From assembly GCA_001825665.1 (NCBI GenBank), contig MHXZ01000053.1, forward strand, positions 1 through 64,000: a stretch of 64,000 bases of DNA, read 5' to 3'. Below the pieces are notes generated by a model. That model ran no database searches and was not told the origin of the DNA. It saw nothing but the letters and a program-made list of their open reading frames with translations. Source of the stretch: Planctomycetes bacterium GWF2_41_51. GTDB lineage: Bacteria > Planctomycetota > Phycisphaerae > Sedimentisphaerales > UBA12454. Position numbers and translations under genes: made by a program. Shown here piece after piece: positions 47,926 through 56,485 of this stretch. Numbering within the stretch: position 1 is the stretch's first letter; each line of letters begins with the position of its first letter.

Positions 47926-49674
47926 ATGGCCAAAGACATTCCAATCGAGCAGTTGCGGGGCAGATCGTTAGGACGAATCCTTGTTAAAATGGGTATCTTA
48001 ACGAGGGACAAAGTCCATCAATGCCTCACCGTCCAAAAGAAAAAGGGCGGCGGCGTTCTTCTCGGACAAGTGATGCTTGAGCTGGCAATGATTGACCAAA
48101 AGCAGCTTAATAAAGCGCTCGCGGCTCAAAGAGGAATGGATTTCGCCGAACTGGGCGGGTTGGAAATTGACAAAGCCGTTATCGAACAAATCCCTGCTCA
48201 AATGGCCAACGCATATCGTGTCATTCCCCTTGAATACAGCAAAACCGACAACCAGATGATTGTCGCTATAGACAGTCCTGATAATTTCAAAGCCACAGAT
48301 GATTTAAGCACCCTTATGGGTTACAAGGTAAGAGCCAAAGTCGCTTCCCCGGCCGACCTTGATGAAATGCTTAAAAAATACTACTCCAAGGAAGACGAGA
48401 GCATTAATGACCTCATCGGCCAGCTCGAAGGTGACGATTTCCTCGGTGAGTTTGCCGGCAGAGACCATAGTATCGACCTTGACGAGCTGAAAGAGCTTGC
48501 CGAATCGAACCCGGTCAAAAAACTGCTGAATCTCGTACTTCTTCAGGCAATAAAAGACAAAGCATCAGACATCCACTTCGAACCTTTTGAAGATGAATAT
48601 AAAATGAGGTATCGAATCGACGGCGTGCTTTATGAAATGATACCGCCGCCGAAACACATCGCCGTAGCCATCAGTTCCAGAATTAAGGTTATGGCAAACC
48701 TCGATATAGCTGAAAGAAGACTGCCGCAGGACGGAAGAATACCGCTGACAGTCCAGGGCCATCAGGTCGACCTTCGTGTCGCTATTTTGCCGACGATGTT
48801 CGGCGAAAGCGTCGTGCTTCGTGTTCTCGACAGATCCCAGCTCGATTTGAAACTCGAGAACCTCGGTATGACGTCGGTTGATATGAGCACGATTCGTCAA
48901 CTGGTCGAAAAACCCAATGGCATTTTGATTGTAACAGGCCCGACAGGCAGCGGCAAAACAACAACTCTTTATTCGGCGCTCAAGGAACTCAACACAATCG
49001 ACAGCAAATTGATTACCACCGAAGACCCCGTTGAATACGACATCGACGGAATTATTCAGGTACAGATGAAACCTGACATCGGTCTTACATTCGCAAGCTG
49101 TCTGCGTTCTATTTTGCGTCAGGACCCCGATGTGATAATGGTCGGTGAAATTCGTGACCTTGAAACTGCGCAAATCGCGTCGCAGGCTTCGCTGACAGGC
49201 CACCTTGTATTTACAACCCTTCACACCAACGACGCTCCAAGTGCAATCGCAAGACTTCTCGACCTTGGCCTTGAGCCGTTTTTGATTACCGCTACTCTCG
49301 AAGGCATCATCGCGCAAAGACTCGTCAGGAAAATCTGCGCAAATTGCAAAGAAGCCTACGAACCCACCGAAGAGCAGCTTCTCGAACTTGATTTGAGACC
49401 CGATATGGTGCAGGGCAAAAAGTTTTATTACGGCCGGGGCTGCGACCAGTGCAACAACACCGGCTACAGAGGCCGAATGGGCATTTATGAAATAATGGTC
49501 TTTGACGATGAAATGCGCGAGCTTGTGATGAATCATGCCTCGACAAACGTTCTGCGAAACGCCGCGAAAAAAGTCGGTATGATTACGCTTCGCGAAAAAG
49601 GACTTAAAGCCATTTTCGATGGCATTACAACAATAGAAGAAGTCGTAAAAGAAACAGTAATGGAAGAACAGTAA
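47926..49674 (+). CDS. Second GspE/PilB-type ATPase
   Basis: ILIVTGPTGSGKTTTLYSALKEL, VIMVGEIRDLETAQIASQASLTGHLVFTTLHTND. Confidence 0.93.
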   Translation: MAKDIPIEQLRGRSLGRILVKMGILTRDKVHQCLTVQKKKGGGVLLGQVMLELAMIDQKQLNKALAAQRGMDFAELGGLEIDKAVIEQIPAQMANAYRVIPLEYSKTDNQMIVAIDSPDNFKATDDLSTLMGYKVRAKVASPADLDEMLKKYYSKEDESINDLIGQLEGDDFLGEFAGRDHSIDLDELKELAESNPVKKLLNLVLLQAIKDKASDIHFEPFEDEYKMRYRIDGVLYEMIPPPKHIAVAISSRIKVMANLDIAERRLPQDGRIPLTVQGHQVDLRVAILPTMFGESVVLRVLDRSQLDLKLENLGMTSVDMSTIRQLVEKPNGILIVTGPTGSGKTTTLYSALKELNTIDSKLITTEDPVEYDIDGIIQVQMKPDIGLTFASCLRSILRQDPDVIMVGEIRDLETAQIASQASLTGHLVFTTLHTNDAPSAIARLLDLGLEPFLITATLEGIIAQRLVRKICANCKEAYEPTEEQLLELDLRPDMVQGKKFYYGRGCDQCNNTGYRGRMGIYEIMVFDDEMRELVMNHASTNVLRNAAKKVGMITLREKGLKAIFDGITTIEEVVKETVMEEQ

Positions 49675-49820
49675 CGAGTAAAATTTAAAATTGAAGATTG
49701 AAGATTTTTGCGTCAATCGGCTGCGGTAACGCCGCTCGTATCGGTTACGTTAAACGTGAGACGATAAACGAAACGAGCTTCACACCGCAAAACGAAAGAC
49801 GAAGGTTTGAATGGTGATTT

Positions 49821-51065
49821 ATGCCGGTATTTCAATATGAAGCTTTGGATTCCAATGGAGCGGAAGTAAAAGGCCAGATTGAGGCGCTTAGCGGCGATGA
49901 GGCGCTCAGCAAGATTCGCAATATGGGCTATTTCCCCACAAAGCCTCCCAAGGTAAAGGGCGGAGTGCGGGAAAAATTAGCCGCCGCTGCAAAACCAAAA
50001 TCCCGAAGAGGCTCTGGCGGCAAAGTTAAAGTAAAAGTGCTTACCCAATTCGCTCGCCAGCTTTCGACTTTGCAGGATGCCGGTTTGCCGATTTTGCGTT
50101 CGCTCAGAATTTTGGAAGAACAGCAAAAGGCAGGTACTTTCAGACGCGTTATCGGTTATGTCGCAGATGACATCGAAAGCGGTTCCACTTTGTCAGAGGC
50201 ACTTGGCAAATTTCCAAAGGCTTTCAACAGGCTCTTTGTGAACATGGTGGCCGCAGGCGAAGTCGGCGGTGTGCTCGATGTCATTCTCGCAAGGCTTGCC
50301 GACTTCATGGAAAAAGCGCAAAAGCTCAAAGCAAAAATCAAAGGCGCGATGGTTTACCCCGTCGTCGTTTTGACTGCCGCATTCGGTATCGTTATGGGTT
50401 TGATGATTGGCGTTATTCCGAAATTCAGTACCGTGCTGAAGGATATGACCGGCGGCGAACTCCCCGGCCTTACCACTGCTATCATCAAATTCAGTAACTG
50501 GCTTGCGTTCGGCTTCGGCTGGGCAGTTATGCTCGCAGTGCCGTTTGTAATTATGTTTACTTTGAGGATTATCAGAAAATTCGGACTCGGCAGATACATC
50601 CTCGATACCATTAACCTCAAGCTGCCCGTTGTCGGCCAGATTGTTTACAAAACAACCGTCGCCAGATGGACAAGAACTCTCGGTACTCTTATCAGCGCCG
50701 GTGTTCCGATTCTCGAAGCGATAAATATTACCGCCGATACTTCCGGCAACGAAGTTTATTCGACTATGCTTCGCAAAGTCCACAACGGCATTCGGCAGGG
50801 CGATACCTTCGCAAACCCGCTCCGCCAGTCGAAAACCGTTGACGGTCTTGTCGTCAATATGATTGACGTCGGCGAGGAAACGGGCGATATGGATAAAATG
50901 CTTTTGAAAATCGCAAACAACTTCGACGAAGAAGTGGACGTGCTCGTCGGTTCTCTTATGAGTTTGCTTGAGCCGATGATGATTATCGTCCTCGGTGGCG
51001 TCGTCGGCACTATCGTGCTCGCGATTTTCCTCCCGATGGTAAAGATTATTACATCGCTGATGTAA
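49821..51065 (+). CDS. GspF/PilC inner-membrane platform protein
   Basis: LTQFARQLSTLQDAGLPILRSLRILEEQQ; GEVGGVLDVILARLADFMEKA. Confidence 0.93.
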   Translation: MPVFQYEALDSNGAEVKGQIEALSGDEALSKIRNMGYFPTKPPKVKGGVREKLAAAAKPKSRRGSGGKVKVKVLTQFARQLSTLQDAGLPILRSLRILEEQQKAGTFRRVIGYVADDIESGSTLSEALGKFPKAFNRLFVNMVAAGEVGGVLDVILARLADFMEKAQKLKAKIKGAMVYPVVVLTAAFGIVMGLMIGVIPKFSTVLKDMTGGELPGLTTAIIKFSNWLAFGFGWAVMLAVPFVIMFTLRIIRKFGLGRYILDTINLKLPVVGQIVYKTTVARWTRTLGTLISAGVPILEAINITADTSGNEVYSTMLRKVHNGIRQGDTFANPLRQSKTVDGLVVNMIDVGEETGDMDKMLLKIANNFDEEVDVLVGSLMSLLEPMMIIVLGGVVGTIVLAIFLPMVKIITSLM

Positions 51066-51221
51066 TCGTTCCGAGATGGGTATCCGAGCCCTGACCGTAA
51101 GGGATGGGTAATAGTAATCGCTGGATGAATCCAGTGTTTGAAAAAGTAAATATCTGCGGAAATCCGCGTAATCCGTGGTTAAAAATAGAAATAATAATTA
51201 CTTATAGGAAAGGCAGCTAAA

Positions 51222-52265
51222 ATGAAAAAGAAAAGAAACAAACTGGGTTTTACAATCGTTGAGCTTCTCACGGTTATGGCAATCATTGCCATCCTTATGG
51301 GTCTGCTCGTACCCGCGTTGAATCAGGTAAGAAAACTTGCAAAGGATACCAGCCAGCGTGCTCAATTCCACAGTATCGATGTCGCTCTCGAAGCTTTCCA
51401 GAGCGAATACGGCATGTATCCGGAATCGTCAGTTTCTCCGACAACTTTTACAGCAGCTTCGGTAGGCGCTCACAAACTTGCAGAAGCTTTGGTTGGTAGA
51501 GATTTGCTCGGCTTTGATCCCAAGACAACATGGGATGCAGATAATGATGATGACAGTGGAAATCCGGATTATAAGGACATTTATGCAAATCAAAATGCTC
51601 CGCAGAGTTCACCGCCAGAAAAAGTTGAAGCTTCTTTAAAAAGAAGAATGGGACCTTATATCAACACCGATGAAGTCGAGTCTTTCCAGGTTGGACAGTT
51701 ATTTGCAGCTCGAGGAGGAGTGTATCCAGGCAATCTTGATAGTACTGGTACACCTGATACTGCTTATGTTGCAGCCCCGGTTCTCACAGACGTTTATCAC
51801 GCCAAGAGAGTTACTCTCGCTAACGGTTCAACATTAATGGCCGGCACGCCGATTCTCTACTACAAAGCAAATACTAAAGTAGTTACAAAATCCTTCTGTT
51901 TCCCGGATACTATGAATGTTACCCCTTCCGATAGTTCTGACGACTATACCGGAAGTGAGACAGTTGCCGATGCTAATGATGATGGCTTTATTTATAACAT
52001 TATGGATAATGATGAACTTGTCAATTTATTCCAAATGATGAAACCTACCAGTTTAAACCGTCATAAATTTGATGTAGGTCAATCAGAAGATTTTGATGCC
52101 GATGGCACAAATGAAAATGGTGTTTGGAATTTTTACAATGTTATCACCAATCCGAAGATGACCAGCCATCCTCGTCCATATAATATGGATAGTTATATCC
52201 TGATTTCAGCCGGTGCCGATGGCATTTACGGTACAAGAGACGATATTTTCAACTTCAAACAATAA
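51222..52265 (+). CDS. Type II secretion pseudopilin (GspG-like)
   Basis: KLGFTIVELLTVMAIIAILMGLLVPALNQVRK. Confidence 0.9.
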   Translation: MKKKRNKLGFTIVELLTVMAIIAILMGLLVPALNQVRKLAKDTSQRAQFHSIDVALEAFQSEYGMYPESSVSPTTFTAASVGAHKLAEALVGRDLLGFDPKTTWDADNDDDSGNPDYKDIYANQNAPQSSPPEKVEASLKRRMGPYINTDEVESFQVGQLFAARGGVYPGNLDSTGTPDTAYVAAPVLTDVYHAKRVTLANGSTLMAGTPILYYKANTKVVTKSFCFPDTMNVTPSDSSDDYTGSETVADANDDGFIYNIMDNDELVNLFQMMKPTSLNRHKFDVGQSEDFDADGTNENGVWNFYNVITNPKMTSHPRPYNMDSYILISAGADGIYGTRDDIFNFKQ

Positions 52266-52353
52266 AGAAATTACGTCAGCGGTTATGGTTGCAGTTCGCC
52301 GTTATACGTAATACGTAAGACGAAACGAGCCTCGCAACCGTAACTGTTCGACG

Positions 52354-53247
52354 ATGTCCAAAGGGTGCAAAATGAAGACCGAAAAACATAACAACGCCAA
52401 AATTGTCATCCCATTGGGATCTCAATCTTTCGGAAACCCAGATCGGTTTGCTGTGTCGAATCGCAGTCGTAAAGCATTCACATTAATAGAAGTCTTAACC
52501 GCCGTTGTGATTATTGCCATTCTCGTCGGCATTCTCATACCCGCGCTGAATATGGTTAGAAAGATTGCCAAAGATACTCAGCAGAAAGCGCAGATTGCAA
52601 GCATCGAAATCGGCTTAAGCATGTACAAAAACGAAGACACTTTCGGCGATTACCCGCCTTCCGTCGGTTCAACTGGAAATACATATTGCGGCGCACAAAC
52701 TTTGACCGAAGCAATGCTCGGCCAGGATCTCCTCGGTGTTGACCCGAACACTGAATACAAACCGAATGAACTTGGCGGTTTATACGCCGACGCCAACGAC
52801 AGAAAAGGCCCATATCTCGACAGAACGCATATCAGCGTTTTAACTCCGGATCATATTTTTAATTCTGTTACTACTTCACTTGAAAAGGACATGTATGTAA
52901 TTTGTGATGTTTATTCTGCTGTCAAAAAAAGCGTAACTTTTTCAAGTGGTTCTGTGAAAAAAGTAAATATCAGTACGCCGATTCTATATTACAGAGCAGA
53001 TACTTCAAAAACAACAACTAATGATGTTTATGATTTTGCTGATAACAAAGAACTTACCGACCTCGGTGCAGTATCAGATGGCAGATCGCACGAAATAGAA
53101 GCCATCTTTTATAACAATATGATCGAAGACCCGATGTTAACAAACCGTCCCCTAAGACCGGACAGCTTTCTTTTGATATCCGCCGGTAATGATGGCCTCT
53201 ACGGCACTTCCGACGATATCTGTAATTTCGAACCTAATATTGAGTGA
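52354..53247 (+). CDS. Type II secretion pseudopilin (paralogue of preceding gene)
   Basis: KAFTLIEVLTAVVIIAILVGILIPALNMVRKIAKDTQQKAQ. Confidence 0.9.
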   Translation: MSKGCKMKTEKHNNAKIVIPLGSQSFGNPDRFAVSNRSRKAFTLIEVLTAVVIIAILVGILIPALNMVRKIAKDTQQKAQIASIEIGLSMYKNEDTFGDYPPSVGSTGNTYCGAQTLTEAMLGQDLLGVDPNTEYKPNELGGLYADANDRKGPYLDRTHISVLTPDHIFNSVTTSLEKDMYVICDVYSAVKKSVTFSSGSVKKVNISTPILYYRADTSKTTTNDVYDFADNKELTDLGAVSDGRSHEIEAIFYNNMIEDPMLTNRPLRPDSFLLISAGNDGLYGTSDDICNFEPNIE

Positions 53248-53371
53248 TGTGATTAACGCTTTCGTTAATCGGGCAATGGCGGCGATGCTCGTTACGTTTA
53301 ACGTCTGACGATGTCCGAAACGAGCTTCGCAGCCGCTAACCAAGGACGCATAATCATACGGGCGGGGTGGA

Positions 53372-53899
53372 TTGAGAATTAGAAAAATGAAGATAAAATT
53401 GAAACATTCCGGTTTGACGCTTATCGAAGTTCTCGTTTCTGTTACGATTATTGCGATTCTTGCCGCCGGCCTCTTCGCTGTTGGAAATTATATCGACACT
53501 CAGATGAAAATTGAGCGTACAAAATCGACGATTAATCTTCTCGTTGCCGCTCTCGACCAGTATTTCGATTTTTATCATAAATTTCCTGACCCCAATGGTG
53601 CATTAGAAGAATATAGAACCGGATGTGCTAATGATGACAACGATATCGAAAGATTATATTATAAATTAACTCTTGCTCCTGATGCCAAAAAGATTCTTGA
53701 TCAGGTAAACCGCAAATTTTTAAAGGATTCAGATGATGATGAGAATCCTGAAATAGTTGACGCATGGAATGAAAATTTAAGATTTAGATATATAGATGGC
53801 TGGAATTTCCCTGTAATTATTTCCGCCGGTCCGGACAAGGACTTTGGCGACCATAATCCCAAAAAAACCGAAGACAATATCAGCAGTAAAGGACTTTAA
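53372..53899 (+). CDS. Type II secretion pseudopilin
   Basis: SGLTLIEVLVSVTIIAILAAGLFAVG. Confidence 0.88.
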   Translation: MRIRKMKIKLKHSGLTLIEVLVSVTIIAILAAGLFAVGNYIDTQMKIERTKSTINLLVAALDQYFDFYHKFPDPNGALEEYRTGCANDDNDIERLYYKLTLAPDAKKILDQVNRKFLKDSDDDENPEIVDAWNENLRFRYIDGWNFPVIISAGPDKDFGDHNPKKTEDNISSKGL

Positions 53900-53951
53900 A
53901 TAGTGAAGCGTATTTCGCTTCGTAATAGTTTGTGTTAATTCGTGTGAATTC

Positions 53952-54737
53952 GTGGTTAAAAAATGGCGACATAATGCATTCTCTTTGATTGAGCTTCTCG
54001 TGGCTCTCGGCATAATTGCTGCGCTTGCCGCAATAGCTATCCCATCGATTAAGGCGATGCAGAAATCTTTCGATTCCACCGGCGCCGAGAGTATGATTAG
54101 CGCTGCGTTGTCTACCGCAAGAACAATCGCAATCAGCGAGCAAAGATACGCCGGCGTCCGCTTCCAGAAAGCTTATACTCCTGACAATAGCAGTATTCCC
54201 GATATGCCCCAGTACATGATTTTCATAGTCAAAGATTACGATACAAAGCATAATATGGAAAATCTGTTCCGCGTTGTTCCCGGTTACAAGCCCATAAAAC
54301 TCCCGGCAAACACCAACATTACAGATATGTATGTTGACGATGTTAATATTGCCGGAGATGATAAAATCAATGACCCCTGTGAATTGACCGATGCAACTGC
54401 TTTTTCTATTCTCTTTTCACCGGTCGGAAAACTTGTTAATCATGAAATTCGGGTCAGGAATAAAGCAGGCGAAGCTAATCCTACAACATCTACAGCTTCA
54501 GGCCATGACGATGTTTTTAATTCGATTGATAATATAATAAAAAACAATTTAGGATTATTCGTTCAGGATGATAACCCCGATTTGGGTTTGTACAAAGAGC
54601 AAAGCCGCAAAAAATTCAAAATCTACGATTCTGATAAATTTAAAAAGATGGATAAAGACGAACGATATACTAATTATTTGAAGGAATTAAAATTTATTTG
54701 TCTTAACCCTTATACCGGCGAAATAATTAAAAAATAA
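53952..54737 (+). CDS. Type II secretion pseudopilin (GspH-like)
   Basis: NAFSLIELLVALGIIAALAAIAIPSIKAMQ. Confidence 0.88.
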   Translation: MVKKWRHNAFSLIELLVALGIIAALAAIAIPSIKAMQKSFDSTGAESMISAALSTARTIAISEQRYAGVRFQKAYTPDNSSIPDMPQYMIFIVKDYDTKHNMENLFRVVPGYKPIKLPANTNITDMYVDDVNIAGDDKINDPCELTDATAFSILFSPVGKLVNHEIRVRNKAGEANPTTSTASGHDDVFNSIDNIIKNNLGLFVQDDNPDLGLYKEQSRKKFKIYDSDKFKKMDKDERYTNYLKELKFICLNPYTGEIIKK

Positions 54738-54744
54738 AAATAAT

Positions 54745-55635
54745 TTGTGTCTTGGTGCCTTAGTGGCTAAAAAAATGAAAATTAATATCTCTGTGTTCTC
54801 TGCTGAAGCGCAGCGAAAGTCCCCGATTCTTCAGGATTTTGTTCCCTTGAAAACAAAATCAAAGGGGATGAAATCAGTGATAAAAAATAGTGGGTTCTCA
54901 TTAACCGAAGTCCTCATGGCTGTCGGAGTGCTCAGTATCGGCATAATGCTTGTCGCCACGATGTTTCCCGCTGCGCTTTATCTTACCACTGTCGCTTCCG
55001 AAAGAACAATGGCCGCACTCGTTGCCGACCAGGCCTTCGCAAAAATGCAGCTTTACGGTTTTATTCATCAGGATAAGGATGAAGATCGATATACCCGCTA
55101 CAAATTCCGTATGGTTGACCAGGAAAACAAAATAGACCCTAACGAATTTATCTATCATATTGATGGTTCCGGCCAGCCCCAGTATTCCTGGGAGGCTCTC
55201 TGCCGCAAATTAAATGACGATGCTAATGATATGCGTTACAGCGTCAAACTTTACATCTCAAGAAAAACCTCACCCAATCTTAAATATACTGTAGCATTAG
55301 GAATGGCCGGAGATGTTAATTCTGTTACTTGGCCTATGCCCGTTCCGATCAATGTTCAATATACTTCGCCCGACAAGCTGACGATGGAGTATGAAGCAGA
55401 AAAGTTTATTAATCCGCCTCCTGCGACGATAGTTATGGATTATAATTCAGGCCGATTGTTCCGCATTATCAACAGAGAAGATAATGAGGTTACTCTCGAC
55501 CGTTCCTGGGACAAAGATATATCTAATCAGAATATTAAGATCTGGCTTTTGCCTTCACCCGTTGATAGTACCGGTAAACCGACCGGCAAAAATCCGGATA
55601 TAGAAGTCTTTCAAAGAATTATTGATTTCAGATAA
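54745..55635 (+). CDS. Type IV/II pseudopilin (PilV/GspI-like); true start uncertain
   Basis: SGFSLTEVLMAVGVLSIGIMLVATMFPAAL. The annotated GTG start lies in a repeat; ATG 54775 or 54868 is possible. Confidence 0.8.
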   Translation: MCLGALVAKKMKINISVFSAEAQRKSPILQDFVPLKTKSKGMKSVIKNSGFSLTEVLMAVGVLSIGIMLVATMFPAALYLTTVASERTMAALVADQAFAKMQLYGFIHQDKDEDRYTRYKFRMVDQENKIDPNEFIYHIDGSGQPQYSWEALCRKLNDDANDMRYSVKLYISRKTSPNLKYTVALGMAGDVNSVTWPMPVPINVQYTSPDKLTMEYEAEKFINPPPATIVMDYNSGRLFRIINREDNEVTLDRSWDKDISNQNIKIWLLPSPVDSTGKPTGKNPDIEVFQRIIDFR

Positions 55636-55647
55636 AATTAAAAATAA

Positions 55648-56403
55648 ATGAAAAATAATATTCGTGATAATTCGTGTTCATTCGTGGTTAAAACAGCCTC
55701 TTTAGCCAATAAAAAATCGGTGCGGGGATTTACTTTAACCGAGCTTCTCGTCGCGATTGGCTTGCTCGCCGCCGTTATGGCATCTTCAACGATGATTTTC
55801 CATTATTCTATCGAAGCCCACAGAACCGCCATGGCAACCGCCCAGGTTATGCACTCCCTGCGTGCCGTTACAGACCAGCTAAACATCCAGCTCGCTGGCC
55901 TCCGAAAAGACGGCTGGCTCTCTGTCGGTTCCGGAGATTTGTCTTTCTTCACCGTAGGCGATTTCCAGTCGAATTTCAGAGATGATATTCGTTCCAATAT
56001 TGCATGGATTTATTTTGGCCCCGCTAACGATGCGAATGACCCTAACAATTTATTGCTCGATATCAAACTTGTAACGCCCAATCACAACTCCACCGATTGC
56101 CTTATGAAGAGTTTCGCCGACTATCAGGCAAATGCAGACGATTTGCTCGCTTCCGGCAGACCCCATTATAATCCCGACGATCCCTATAATCTCCTCGCCC
56201 AGCGCGTTACAGACCTGGAAATTTACTGGACTGACGGCAGCATAGTTAGTAACAAAATTCAATGGGAGAAGACCATTAAACATTGGAAACCGTCCGACAC
56301 CGATTGGCCCAAAGCCCTGAAATTCACTTTTACCATCCACGACTCTAAAGGCATTTTCAAGGAAGGCAAAACTTTCGAACATATTGTTTATATTGGAAAC
56401 TAA
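55648..56403 (+). CDS. Type II secretion pseudopilin (GspJ-like)
   Basis: RGFTLTELLVAIGLLAAVMASSTMIFHYS. Confidence 0.85.
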   Translation: MKNNIRDNSCSFVVKTASLANKKSVRGFTLTELLVAIGLLAAVMASSTMIFHYSIEAHRTAMATAQVMHSLRAVTDQLNIQLAGLRKDGWLSVGSGDLSFFTVGDFQSNFRDDIRSNIAWIYFGPANDANDPNNLLLDIKLVTPNHNSTDCLMKSFADYQANADDLLASGRPHYNPDDPYNLLAQRVTDLEIYWTDGSIVSNKIQWEKTIKHWKPSDTDWPKALKFTFTIHDSKGIFKEGKTFEHIVYIGN

Positions 56404-56485
56404 AGACACAAAGGCGTTAAGAAAAATATTTACAATTAAAATTCTTCGTGCCTTAGTGCCTTCGTGGCTCAAAGGATTTAGAGAT

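Noticed and set aside
48565-49716. 383-aa minus-strand ORF
   Set aside because: Antisense to the well-supported GspE/PilB gene; shadow ORF of codon usage.
50193-50783. 196-aa minus-strand ORF
   Set aside because: Antisense shadow of the GspF/PilC gene.
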